DNA of 64,000 nt. Origin: Ooceraea biroi (lineage: Eukaryota; Arthropoda; Insecta; Hymenoptera; Formicidae). Location of the stretch: the NCBI RefSeq assembly GCF_003672135.1, contig NC_039506.1, positions 2,170,001 to 2,234,000 of the forward strand, read 5' to 3'. Positions 26,353 through 37,197 of the stretch are shown in pieces (the first letter of the stretch is position 1; each line of letters opens with the position of its first letter). The position numbers were made by a program, and so were the translations under genes. Under the pieces are notes generated by a model. The model was not told the origin of the DNA, made no database searches, and saw only the letters and a list, made by a program, of their open reading frames with translations.

Positions 26353-27073
26353 GGTGGAAACTGGTGTTCTTTGTTACTAATTCTTTTTAAGACCGATCGA
26401 AGTGAATATAATGATTTAGATGAGATGAAGAACATAAGTTTTTAAAATTATATCTTACTGTATTACGTCGTATTCTTATCAAGATATTAAATGTCAATGA
26501 TTCACTTTCTGCTCGAATTTATTTACTGTCGTCTCATTTGTTACTCTTAATAATTATTCTGAATTAATCAGTTATATCAATTAATCATGTGAAATTGATG
26601 CTTGCAACACATTAACACTTTCCAAGAAACTTCACGAAACCTCTTATTTGAATTGCATGAAATAACAGAGGCGCAAATGGCGCCAAACGAACAATTTTTT
26701 ATTCAACAGAAATGCAGTATGTACACGTCAGTTTAAAGTATTGCCAATAGCGAAGAAGCAAATATAACCAGGATCTCGTATGTCTACGGACCAATAATCG
26801 TATTGATAATTCCAGTATGGTATGTTTCTAGATGAAGCTAAACCATCACAAGAAATACATTATCGAAGGTTATAAAGATGGTTGACGATCAGTCGACCAC
26901 AGTTGACAATCATAGGCACCGTCGGCATCACCGACAATCTTTTATTTGTAAATTGAGTGTGTGTATCTTTCAGTGCTTGTTGAAGAATTCTACGGATTGC
27001 TGTCAGTATCTATCAGTAGTTCAACTTGGTTCAGCTATCTTGCATCCCTTTAGCAAGCAGCGTCTAAACAAAC
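26353..27073. promoter_or_regulatory. Shared divergent promoter of FANCD2 and ERH
   Basis: About 720 bp between the FANCD2 start codon (minus) and the ERH start codon (plus). Both genes must start transcription here or overlap. No TATA box is obvious near either start. The ORF that reads through 26878-27114 is 5' UTR plus intron of ERH, not a gene. Confidence 0.5.
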
Positions 27074-28345
27074 ATGGTAAGGAAATTCATGTTTTCACTT
27101 TGTCGAGGTTTTAACCTCGTTATCTATTTATCCGTGATCATTGACATAGAGTGTGTTCTCCACTTGGCAAAAATATCAGGTAGAAAAGGATAGAAAGCAA
27201 AGGTAATGTAGCTTTCTCTCTCTAATAAAAGAAGAGTGGGGGAGTGAACATCGTTCTCGATTGTTTATATACGATCACTTCGTTCTTCTGTTATTAGAGA
27301 GAGAAAGCTATATTACATGTGCTTTCTATCCTTTTTTATTTGATACTTGATATTGCAGAGAACACGCTTGGTTTATCTTACTATGTCCATAATAGATAAT
27401 CAGCTTCGTTATATCAGTTTTTGCACGAAGCTGTTACTACGGTTTGATTTCCGCATGACATTTAAGTTCATAATAGCAACGAAACAGAACATTCCATAAT
27501 TTGGGATGGTTCGCGAAATTTCTATGTTTATTGGATTACCTCGATTTCCTATTGAAAGATGTCAGACGTAAACATCAGAGACATAAATGTAGAGATTTGA
27601 AGTTGAAACAAAGATATATAAAAATTAATTGTGCAATAAACTGTTTTATTCGAAACTGTTCACAGAATGTCTGTGCTAATCTAGACAAGTAGCGTATAAT
27701 AGAAATTGGCAATCTGTTAAATGAGAAAGAATTTGATTATGATTATTTGATGTGATATACGTTTATTAAAAACAATATGTCTTTGTACTTTTGCAACTGT
27801 TAATGCTTGTTTTTATTTAATTTTTTAGTCTCATACCATACTACTGGTACAGCCTGGCCACAGGCCTGAAACAAGAACATACTCGGATTATGAAAGTGTT
27901 AATGAATGTATGGAAGGTAACATTATATAGCATTAATTTCAATATTAAGAAATATTAGAGATACAGAAAAATTACTAATCGATATAGATGGTTTTCTTGC
28001 CTTGTACATTTTATACTTAAATTGTTATATAAAATATGCTTACATATTTGTATATATTTCTATAATACTTCTATAATAATTATTTGGATACGAATATTAA
28101 TTAATTAATTGGATTTTTTTGCAGGTGTTTGTAAAATTTATGAAGAACATCTAAAGAGACGAAATCCAAATACCCCAACTATTACGTATGATATCAGTCA
28201 GTTGTTCGATTTTGTCGACCAACTAACGGATTTATCATGTCTCGTATATCAAAAGTCAACAAATACCTATGCGCCATATAATAAGGATTGGATCAAAGAA
28301 AAAATATACGTATTATTGCGCAGAGCTGCAGGACATAGCGAGTAA
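27074..28345 (+). CDS. e(r): Enhancer of rudimentary homologue (ERH)
   Basis: Three exons: 27074-27076 (only the start codon), 27829-27916, 28125-28345; total 103 residues against 104 in human. The protein begins MSHTILLVQPG and contains the near-invariant stretches YESVNECMEGVCKIYEEHL, ITYDISQLFDFVDQL and YNKDWIKEKIYVLLRR. Exon 1 ends exactly after ATG, an unusual but clean split with donor GTAAGG. Family knowledge: ERH is a small nuclear dimeric adaptor in RNA processing and gene silencing; it was found in flies as a modifier of pyrimidine synthesis (rudimentary). The first intron (752 nt) contains a long inverted repeat. A poly(A) signal AATAAA lies at 28423-28428. Confidence 0.98.
27151..27368. 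repeat. Long intronic inverted repeat (about 85-bp arms) in ERH intron 1
   Basis: The left arm (27151-27236) and right arm (27280-27368) are reverse complements over most of their length, sharing GTGTTCTC, AAAAGGATAGAAAGCA and TAGCTTTCTCTCTCTAATAA. The 43-bp loop has further complementarity (GAACATCG with CGATCACT). It can be a MITE or a hairpin-RNA source; it would be transcribed as part of the ERH pre-mRNA. Confidence 0.75.
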
Positions 28346-29279
28346 ACAGTGTATAAAAATAGAAAAAAATGCTTTCCTATATAAAATATTTAAAAAAATA
28401 AGTCTATATAATTATTTGTTGCAATAAACCTATAATTTGAAATTTTATTTACGTCGATATAGGTAGTTGTCATATACTTTCCTTTTCGCATGTAAAATAT
28501 ACATTGATCACTCTGTATCATTCAGGCATACGTATATAGCATTTATTATATATATTTAAATGTAATATGTTATTTGTACACTTATTTAAAAATTCCCATA
28601 ATGTACTCCTCCATTTATGTAATTTGTACAAATTGTTATAAGCATATTTTCCATAGAGTTAGCGTTTTGGAAGGGCAATTTGAATCGGCCAATTGAAAAC
28701 GCTGATCTTTCAGGTAAATGGATCGTTATTTTATAAACGTCGACGCTGTTAAGCTGATTGCGATAACGTAGGTGTTCTTTTATTGTCTACAATCTTTATT
28801 TAATAACTTCCAAAAAGTCCGCAATAAGTTTACTGATCTCTATTGTCTCTGATAAAAAAGCGATGTAGTGATACAACTCAATATCGGGGCAGTAGTGTTT
28901 TCTTCTAATGAAAATATAGCATCCGATACTTTCATGGATTCCAATGTCCCTAGCACGATGAGTGTGTGATTGGCGGCGTCAGATCGCAACTATGGACAAA
29001 TGGGACTCTCGAGAAATAACCAATAAAATGCTTTTGTGTAACCAATGGTCATCTTTGCTGGAAAGCAACCATAGCAAATCACTGTTCGCGCATGCGCATG
29101 GCGATTTCCATTGCGCATGCGTGAGAAGTTCGACCTGTAATGAAGCGCAGATTCATCGCCATTTCTGTCAACACTCCCTTCAATTCCCTTTCTGTGAGGA
29201 AGCTGGCAGGGTGCAGTGCGTGTTGTTAGAGGCGTCTCTCTTTCGTACGAATAGTTGAAAGCAAATTGGTATACGCAAA
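28346..29279. other. Intergenic: ERH 3' UTR and RBM22 promoter
   Basis: The first ~300 bp is AT-rich and contains the ERH poly(A) signal at 28423-28428. From about 28960 the DNA becomes GC-richer and holds two NRF-1-like motifs. ORFs on both strands at 28962-29368 read through the promoter and the RBM22 start and look non-coding. Confidence 0.55.
29087..29123. promoter_or_regulatory. Paired NRF-1/Ewg-like palindromic sites upstream of RBM22
   Basis: CGCGCATGCGCATG (29087-29100) and TTGCGCATGCGTG (29111-29123) are two close copies of the GCGCATGCGC palindrome recognised by NRF-1 and its fly orthologue Ewg. They sit about 160-190 bp before the RBM22 start codon. Use is inferred from position and consensus. 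Confidence 0.55.
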
Positions 29280-30709
29280 ATGGCCACGTCAAAAACTACT
29301 AATACGTATAACAGACAAAATTGGGAGGACGCGGTAAGTGTAAAAGATCTTTGCGATAATGTTAACATAACAAGGTTATATTTCTATAACGCACTTGCAA
29401 ATACCTCGTCGTACTGACTTCGGTTTGTTTTGTCTGTATAGGAGTTCCCGATACTATGCCAAACGTGCTTAGGCGACAATCCATACATTCGCATGGTAAG
29501 TAACTCATACTAAGCATTAAATATTAAAAATCTCAGTTTTCATCCTTTTCATAATGCTATAATTTTTATTTACAGACAAAGGAAAAATATGGGAAAGAGT
29601 GCAAGATCTGCATGCGGCCGTTCACGGTATTTAGATGGTGTCCAGGAGCAAGAATGCGATTTAAGAAGACCGAAGTTTGCCAGACGTGCAGTCGTCTGAA
29701 GAACGTCTGTCAGACGTGTCTGTTAGATCTGGAATACGGGCTGCCCATTCAGGTTCGTGATGCTGCCCTAAAGATCAAGGACGACCTGCCACGTTCGGAT
29801 GTGAACAAGGAGTACTACGTGCAAAACATAGACAATGAGATCGGCAAGATTGATCCGACAACACCAGCTGGTGCTGTTGGCAAGTCCGCTGCAGCCAGTG
29901 ATCTGCTCATGAAACTGGCGAGGACGAGCCCTTACTATAAAAGGAACAGACCACACATATGTTCATTTTGGGTAAAGGGCGAGTGCAAGAGAGGCGAGGA
30001 GTGCCCGTATCGGCACGAGAAACCGACAGATCCCGACGATCCGCTGGCCGATCAGAACATAAAGGATCGTTATTATGGCGTGAACGATCCAGTGGCAGAT
30101 AAATTGATGCGACGGGCAGCAGCCATGCCGAAACTCGATCCACCCGAGGACAAATCCATTACAACATTGTACATTGGTAATCTGGGCGACGTGTTGACGG
30201 AGAAACAGCTGCGTGACCATTTCTACCAGTACGGCGAGATTCGTTCGGTCACCATGGTACCGCGTCAGCAGTGTGCCTTTATTCAGTATACACAAAGGAG
30301 CGCCGCTGAAGCAGCAGCGGAGAGAACCTTCAACAAGTTGATACTAGGTGGAAGACGGCTCACTATAAAGTGGGGTCGTTCTCAGGGCAGGCAGACCATA
30401 TCTGCGGCAGAAGCGACGAGAGAGATCCTCGAGCCCGTCCCAGGACTGCCTGGAGCGTTACCACCGCCGCCGGAGAGTATGGGCAACAATTTCTTCAATC
30501 TTCAGACTTCCCCTGGCATGATGCCACCAATGATGATACCGCCACCGCCTGTCGCACCTCAGTTTATGTTCCCGCCACAAATAGCGACTACCGCCACAGC
30601 TGCGGCACCGATTTTCCCACCAGGAACGACTCCCATACACTATCCGAGCCAAGATCCGTCCAGGATGGGCGCGTCCCAGGGCATCGGCAAGCCTTGGCCA
30701 GAAGAGTAA
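29280..30709 (+). CDS. RBM22: Pre-mRNA-splicing factor RBM22
   Basis: Three exons: 29280-29333, 29442-29495, 29576-30709; 413 residues against 420 in human. The N-terminal part has the CxxC pairs of the family's zinc-binding region (ILCQTCLG, CKICMRPF, VCQTCSR, VCQTCLLD). A CCCH zinc finger follows (about residues 163-185, C-x8-C-x5-C-x3-H in HICSFWVKGECKRGEECPYRH), then one RRM from about 233 (TLYIGNL as RNP2, CAFIQYT as RNP1) and a Pro/Met-rich tail. Family knowledge: RBM22 (yeast Cwc2/Ecm2 equivalent) contacts U6 snRNA and the catalytic centre of the activated spliceosome in the nucleus. Nothing is abnormal. The large third exon has several antisense ORFs that are shadows. Confidence 0.98.
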
Positions 30710-31541
30710 ATGAGAATTAACTGAATTTTTAATAATAACATATATATATATATATCACAAATTTAATATTTGTATATAAGAAAAGGACAAAAATATATCT
30801 TTGGCATTCTTGGAAACAATAAGTCATATTGCACGCTTCTTCTGTGATATGACTTTTTCTTTTGCAATATCGCAGACTTTTTATACATAGTACTACGTAG
30901 TTAATTTAATAGATTATGGGTACTCTATATATAATATGCCTCTACTGATACTATGAGATGTTAAAATGTTTGTATAACATTATATGAAAGAATACGCTAC
31001 TTTTTACATTAAGATGTATCTCTATAGGCATGTAAACGTTAAATTAAATTCATATCAAAAGTAAAATTATTTTTTCAATTGTGTTACCCTGCTTAGTTTT
31101 TAATCTTTTTTGTAAAATTTTTATTTAATCCATGATCCACGTACTGCATCCAACAATTTATGAATCAGAGCTTGTCTCACATGTGGCTTGTCTAATTGCT
31201 ACAATATAGGATGTTCCTGGAGGAAAATGTTAAGCAAAATGTTCGTGTCCTCTCGTCAATTCAAATTATCTTGGAAACCGTTCGGATAACAGTTTTGCTT
31301 AAAATGATCGATAATTTCCCAGAATATTGATCTCTTCTTCTAAGACACCCTGTATGATGTTATTTACGTCACTGCTGTATAGCTACAGCACCGAGTATAG
31401 TAGGCACTGTGACAGTTGTAACATCATATTGAGGCACAGCGCGATATCAAACAAGGCCGTGATAACGTTCAATGGCCGTGTGTGATTAAAGAAGTCTCTT
31501 TCCCCCGACCAGATAAAAATTTTGTGCATTTCTCGGTAAAA
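30710..31541. other. Intergenic: RBM22 3' UTR to LAMTOR3 promoter
   Basis: AT-rich 3' UTR with a short TA repeat (30738-30755). The segment 31150-31440 differs in texture: it holds ACACCCTGTATGATG, a word commonly seen at insect transposon ends, and an imperfect palindrome whose arms start TGATGTTA and end TAACATCA (about 31357-31430). It may be a decayed transposon fragment. No ORF is convincing. Confidence 0.4.
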
Positions 31542-32277
31542 ATGGCTGTGGTAAGTTGACCATTTGACAAAGTATTGCTTCTTGCATTAGGCCGAAAGTT
31601 ATAGACAATTTTGAGGTTATATGTATATATACCTTGTTTAGAATCATGTAAAATATCTGTGAACATACATCGATGGGAGCCAGCACGAATTTTTGGAATA
31701 TTTGTAACATTGTATAAAAAAAATTATACAAAGAAAACAACATATGTGCAAAAATTTTGAAAATTTTTCTCATTCGAAGTCAACGTTATCTTTGTGCTGT
31801 TGTTAAAGCTATGTTGAACTTTTTTTTTAGGAATTGAAGAAGTTTCTCTATGGACTGTTAAGCGATGTAGAGGGTCTGCATAGCATATTAATTACAGATA
31901 GGGATGGAGTACCTGTCATATTTGTAGCCAACGAGAAGGCACCGGAATTAGCTATAAGAGCTAGTTTCTTATCTACCTTCGGAATGGCTACAGACCAGGG
32001 AAGCAAACTTGGTCTTGGCAAAAACAAAACTATCATATGCATGTACAGTAATTACCAGGTAAAGCGTGTGACGAGAGAGATTACGTGCGTAACGATTCGT
32101 ATTAATAAGGATATGTTATTTGAGAAATTGTCTACTCAGGTAATCCAGATGAACAAGTTGCCACTGGTCGTCAGTTTCATCGCTAGTCACAGTTGTAACA
32201 CCGGCCACATATTATCGTTGGAAAGTAAGATTGATCCTATCCTAAGTAGCTTAAAGAATGCAGTAGTGGAGGCCTGA
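31542..32277 (+). CDS. Lamtor3: LAMTOR3 (MP1), Ragulator subunit
   Basis: Three exons: 31542-31550, 31831-32058, 32140-32277; 124 residues, the same as human LAMTOR3. The roadblock-fold protein starts MAVELKKFLYGLLSDVEGLH and contains ITDRDGVPVIFVAN, FLSTFGMATDQGSKLGL and, across the last junction, YQ joined to VIQMNKLPLVVSFIAS, which fits the human order without a gap. Family knowledge: LAMTOR3 pairs with LAMTOR2 on the lysosome surface, is part of the Ragulator that anchors Rag GTPases and mTORC1, and scaffolds MEK1/ERK1. The 81-nt last intron (32059-32139) has no in-frame stop, so the unspliced frame stays open with 27 extra residues in the middle of the domain; homology says it is spliced out. 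Confidence 0.95.
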
Positions 32278-33085
32278 TGGTTACCTGTTGTGCATTATGG
32301 GTGATAAACGCTGAACTCAGATATGAATCTGTCGCTGCGAACGTTGCACAGACAGTGCTCGTGCTGCATCGGACACACGCTACTTCTTCTTAAAGACAAC
32401 AGATTCCTTCTCATACTTCTACTTACTTGCGCTTTTGTACATACAACGTTGGGAGAACCGTATTTTGCGAATTATATATACTATTTCAAGGTAAAACTAT
32501 TCTATTCTACAGAGAAAGGTAATTTGCAAGGTAATCGTTTCAAAAGTATTTTTGAAGCAGATGTTCTGTTGTTCAGTGGAGATATACATCTTTTATAAAA
32601 TTTGATATTTGTTAAAAGTTCCCAATCTTTAGTATTAAGTAGCACAGTAAATAGCGATCAATTGAAATTGTGATTGTAAAAAAGAGCTCTCTGAGAATTC
32701 GAAGAAATTGAAAACTTTCTTATGAAATTTTCAAGGAACACTTACAAATACACTGACACAGTACTAATGTTATACAATTTTCGAGGATGTACAGCATTTT
32801 TTATAAAACTATTCCAATATAATGTGGTGAATTAAATTTGACAAGCACACGAAAACTTTTCAGAGTCTAGATAATCCGCTTTGTACTAGCGAAACTGTTC
32901 AGTCATTCAAATGATTATATGGACGCTCAGATTGAGATCAAAGCCTATCAAGTTACATGCAATCATGATGTAAAAATTGACGAGATTTCTATTAAATTAG
33001 ATATAAATAAATAATTGTATCTAGTGATATTTATTAGATGAAAATAATCTTATAAGAAACACAAGCATATAATAAAAGTGATTTA
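32278..33085. other. Intergenic between convergent LAMTOR3 and GRHPR
   Basis: Mostly 3' UTR sequence. An ORF at 32323-32598 starts with a Cys/Leu-rich, partly hydrophobic stretch but shows no family motif and lies in the LAMTOR3 3' UTR, so it is not called. Confidence 0.5.
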
Positions 33086-34888
33086 CTATAAAGGATAAAT
33101 TAAAGGTTTGTCCTCAAGACCATTGAGAATGTTCTGTGCTGCGGTCAATGCCATGTCACTGCGGGTTTTGAGGGTTGCGCTGCCAATATGTGGCACGATT
33201 TCTGCAATTGTAAAATACAAATTAATGACATGATTTTTGCATTATACATATATAAATAACAATACATCAGACGCAGCTTTAAAGTTTTTGAATCTCGCGA
33301 ATTAGCAAATTCTATTATACCTTAATAATCTCAATTATATTGAATCAATTAAAGAAAAAACAAACAAGAAACAAAATGAGCAACCGACCGACATTAGGTA
33401 GCTTCAGAAGTTGATGACCCGGTGGTAGCGGTTCCGGATCAGTAACATCGAGCCCGGCGGCGAATATCTTCTTATTCCGAAGAGCTCTCACGAGCGACCC
33501 GGTATCGACGAGTTGGCCACGAGATATGTTCACGAGGATGGCCGTTTTCTTCATTTTGTCGAAAGCTTCGTCGTTGAAGAGCTCTCTGGTTTCGTTGGTC
33601 AACGGAGCGGAGATTACGAGGAAGTCACTTTCTTTTAAAAGCTCATCCAGAGATACAAACGTCGCCCCAAGTTCATCTCCTGAAGCATGTTACGTGTTTT
33701 GAAAGGCGATTTGTATGAAAAGTTGTCTAAAAAAAATATATTTCCCGATGGACCGTGAACACACCTGCTTTCTTGCGCGAGTGTCCGGTGTAGATAAAGC
33801 GTCCCACTTCGAAGCCGGTTAATCGCTTAACGGTAGCTTGACCAATATTTCCCAAACCAAAAATGCCGACTGTAGAGCCCTGTAAATCCTGTCCCAGCAA
33901 CCATTGCGGTCTCCTTTCTGTCTGACCCCTTAATTGGACGGAACATTATCAGAAAAAAATCCACATGTATTTAAAAATAGGATATATCTGATATTTGTGA
34001 ACTATAATGATTATATGTATTAATTTTTTACTAATAAGTCTTAACAAATTTTTTAACACTCAGCTGACAAGCTATTAAAATTTCTATTGAAATTTAACTT
34101 TCTACTTTTTAATAATATATGAATTTTAATTGTAAATTTTGCATTATTAAATATTTATGCAGAAAATCATTTTTGAAAATGATATAAATATTCAAAGTAC
34201 GTGTTCTCAATTTATGTCATTTGGAGAACTGGATATCCTACCAGTTAAGTGTTGAGTAAGGGGGAGCTTCGTACATTAAATAAATTTAATCTAAAACAAG
34301 ATAAGATATCTATTACTGTTCCAGCATCGTGCGACCCTCGTGGGTGCGTCTTGCTGCGGCTAACATCAAAAACACAGCAATTTCTGCAACTGCAGCGGAC
34401 AGCACCATTGGCGTATGTCCAATCTTGATTCCTCTTTTCTTAATAGCTGGAACGTCCAAGTGATCATATCCGGCGGACATTGCCGACACAACTTTTAAAT
34501 TTGGACCTAAAAGATAGTATTAAATTAAATCGCTTTTTACCAAAAGTGTTTAAGACTCTTGTATGTCAAATGTTTTGAACATATTGCGATGGATTTACCA
34601 GCAACATCGAGGAACTCGTTATTGACAATTTGATGATCAGCGAGAAACACAGCGTCTTGACCTGGAAGCGCTTGCAACACTTGTTCTCGAGTACTTATAG
34701 GGCCTGGTAAAATTGTCAAGTTGCATCTGTATAATGAAAAACATGAAAATCATAAAGCGCAACATCGCACAATTTATTTACACACCGCAAAAATTCATCG
34801 AAACTTACTTTGTTCGAAGCAAGTCGAGGGCGGCTAACGGTACGTCGCTGCTGGTTACCAGAACTTGCGGTAGACCTGGCAGACTCAT
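33086..34888 (-). CDS. GRHPR: Glyoxylate/hydroxypyruvate reductase
   Basis: Six exons: 34888-34809, 34726-34599, 34506-34317, 33928-33765, 33679-33389, 33201-33086; phases close to 322 residues (human 328). It is a D-isomer-specific 2-hydroxyacid dehydrogenase: nucleotide-binding VGIFGLGNIGQ, then NISRGQLVD with the substrate-binding Arg, GLDVTDPEPLPPGH with the catalytic Glu region, and VPHIGSATLKTR with the catalytic His. Family knowledge: the enzyme reduces glyoxylate to glycolate and hydroxypyruvate to D-glycerate with NAD(P)H in cytosol or mitochondria. No clear targeting peptide precedes MSLPGLPQVLVTSSD. Exon 5 ends at a weak donor (GTCGGT), chosen because it alone keeps phase and joins LPNV to EIVPHIG as in the family. 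An in-frame open extension past this donor is intron. Confidence 0.95.
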
Positions 34889-36707
34889 CGTCGTTCCTGG
34901 CTGAAGGATCAAAGTAATTCGAACAAATTCAAGATAATATTCGATACACAAGTTTCCTAAAGTTGTCTTTGTAATGGAGAGTCCTTCAGTCTACTCTTAC
35001 GTACCTCGAAAAACGGATTCCCTCAAGGTGCACCAGTCTCAACAACCAGATTAAATTTCGCCACAATTACCTTGCACAATAATGTGCACTCCACCGCTTA
35101 GTGCATAATACTGCTTTCCAATAACCAGCTTCTGGCTCTTCCTACAACCCGGAGTAGTGCGATGAAAAATCCGAGTACACGCACCGGCGCAAACCGGTTT
35201 CCAGATAACACGACAGACTCTGATGTATAGCGAGTGTCTACGTACCTATGTGATAGCATACATCATATAACAGCGTGTAAACAACACGCCTGACCGCCCT
35301 TGAGCCACATATTGACAACGTACGAATAATTGTACGTTATTACGCGTCCTTCTCTCGTGTACACGCATCTTTGCGGTTCTACGTATTTTAATAACGATTC
35401 CAATATGTCAATCAGAGCTGAGAATTCTTCTTCTTCTTCTCCGCTGTTGTGGCTCAGTGGGCAGAACACCCATTACAAGAGATAAAAATACAATACGATA
35501 ATAGACGGAAGCAGCCGTACTGCGGTTATTACAAAAAATATGAACGTGATCGTCCAGTCACACTGAACACACCGCGTGTGCTAGAAGCGCACTCTATAAC
35601 TGAGAATTCGATCACATCATAATATAGGAACGAAGGAGTGACAAGCTCGTGATAGCTCCGCATAGTAATTAAAGTTGAATTGAAATTTGAATCTTGAATT
35701 CTTGACGTCGCGCAAATTTGAATAGCGCATTCGCGCGCGAGTTCAGGCTTGCGAGTAAGCTTACCAATCGCGCACTATTCATTGATTTTCCCTATGAATG
35801 AACGGAGTTTTTATTATTGAAATCCGTGATTTCTGTATATACAGGTCGTAAATTTCGCAACAACTAACACAAAATAGACCAAAACGTTTATACGTGTTAC
35901 AGTCCTTCTTTAAATCAGTTCAGATATGTTCTTTTTGTTATAATATTTAAAATAAATTTAAAAATAATATAATAATAAAATATTTACTCTATAAATGCTA
36001 GGATCATAATTGGCAATAATAACGGCTATAAATTTGTGTGAAATGTTGTAGTGAAGATGCTATAAATATTAGAAAGCGTTAAATGTGATTTATAAGAGTT
36101 TGTAGTAGCAACTTTAATTTTACTATGAATATAATGAATCATAATCGGATTGTCTTTGTGTTATCAATTCAGATAGAATTCAAACATTAATTGAATCTAA
36201 TCCACATTAATTGGATTTAATTTAATTAATGGAATCTATAATGTCGGGAAATCGGATTATTGATAAACAGATCCATCCAATTATTTTAATGGAAGTTTCG
36301 TTGCTCAAAATCAAGCGACAGAGACATATTGATGATAGATATTAAGTTCTCAGTATTAATGTATGTTAATAAGAAAATAAAAGTGCTTCTTGAAAACTTT
36401 ATTGAAATTATTGAATCGTCGATGAACGGTAGTTCACCGAGAGAGAGAGAGAGAAGCAACTCGCGGTGACATGAGGGAGAAAAAAAGCGGGAAAAGGAAA
36501 GGATAATCGAAAGTAGCCGAAGCGTGACTTGAGGAAGAAAAACATAACGATTTGTTTCGGGGATTCTGCCGCAGGTTTTTAACGGCTCGTGGTCGTGTCG
36601 CAGTAGCGACAATTGATTCGCGATGGGATAAGCGTGGTGCAAGAAGTAGCCAGATGTAATTGTTGGTTCCTTCCAGAGAGACTAGAAAGCTGCGGCGAAG
36701 CGAAACG
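34889..36707. other. Divergent upstream region of GRHPR and the secreted-peptide gene
   Basis: The GRHPR side (34890-35800) is moderately GC-rich and probably contains its promoter and 5' UTR. 35820-36300 is AT-rich with repeated TTAATTGGATT/TTAATTGAATC words. 36420-36660 is GC-richer with a GA tract at 36442-36454. GGGGATTCTG at 36559-36568 is one base away from an insect kB-type site; this is weak. ORFs here (35263-35469 and 36286-36642, minus) show no family features. Confidence 0.45.
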
Positions 36708-36715
36708 TATAAAAG
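36708..36715 (+). promoter_or_regulatory. TATA box of the secreted-peptide gene
   Basis: TATAAAAG lies 73 bp upstream of the start codon. A start site about 30 bp downstream would fall at TCTTTAGTT near 36735-36740, giving a 5' UTR of roughly 40 nt. A strong TATA box fits a highly expressed or inducible gene. Confidence 0.6.
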
Positions 36716-36780
36716 AGCGGTGACAGAGCCTTTCTCTTTAGTTTAACGAACCGAATTACTAAGTTTGCTATCAGTTCATC

Positions 36781-37197
36781 ATGAAGATGACGAACAATTT
36801 GGTAAATAATACACACACGCATATATACCCATACGTATCAATTAAAAACAAAATTAAATCTCTATATAATCGGATTTTTCAGAGCATCACGCTGTTTCTG
36901 CTGTGCGCAATTTGCGCCGTACTAGGCGGACGTCGTTACATCGCGATTCCCGTTGACGGTATCGACGGCATTGACATAATCGAGGTGAATCCAATCACAC
37001 CGTCGTTGCCGAGAGTGCCCCGACAAACGGAGGCATACGTGCACGTACCCAACAGCGTTATTCACCAGGATGATCCCGAGATACAGCGTTCCGAGCGATC
37101 GGCCGTACGTGTGCTGGATTACGTTGACTACGGGGGACACACCGGTTCCAACGGAGCCTTTAGTTGGTATGCTGACTATCCGGCTCATCGTTTGTAA
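36781..37197 (+). CDS. Small secreted Cys-free peptide precursor of unknown family
   Basis: Two exons, 36781-36801 and 36883-37197, giving 111 residues; the donor is GTAAAT and the acceptor TTTTTCAG. Splicing produces a classic signal peptide, MKMTNNLSITLFLLCAICA, ending before GGRR. The mature part has no cysteine. It contains a dibasic RR at its start, VPRQTEAY and IQRSER as further possible processing sites, a DGIDGIDIIEV repeat-like stretch, and a C-terminal VDYGGHTGSNGAFSWYADYP block rich in Gly and aromatics. I do not recognise the family; an immune-induced peptide, a prohormone or a cuticle-associated secreted protein are all possible. The TATA promoter and compact gene agree with a secreted effector. 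If unspliced, the frame stays open through the 81-nt intron, but then the hydrophobic segment would be internal and the signal peptide spoiled. Confidence 0.75.
   Translation: MKMTNNLVNNTHTHIYPYVSIKNKIKSLYNRIFQSITLFLLCAICAVLGGRRYIAIPVDGIDGIDIIEVNPITPSLPRVPRQTEAYVHVPNSVIHQDDPEIQRSERSAVRVLDYVDYGGHTGSNGAFSWYADYPAHRL

Noticed and set aside
29768..30652. Antisense and out-of-frame ORFs across RBM22 exon 3
   Set aside because: RBM22 homology fixes the frame; the others are shadows of a GC-balanced exon.
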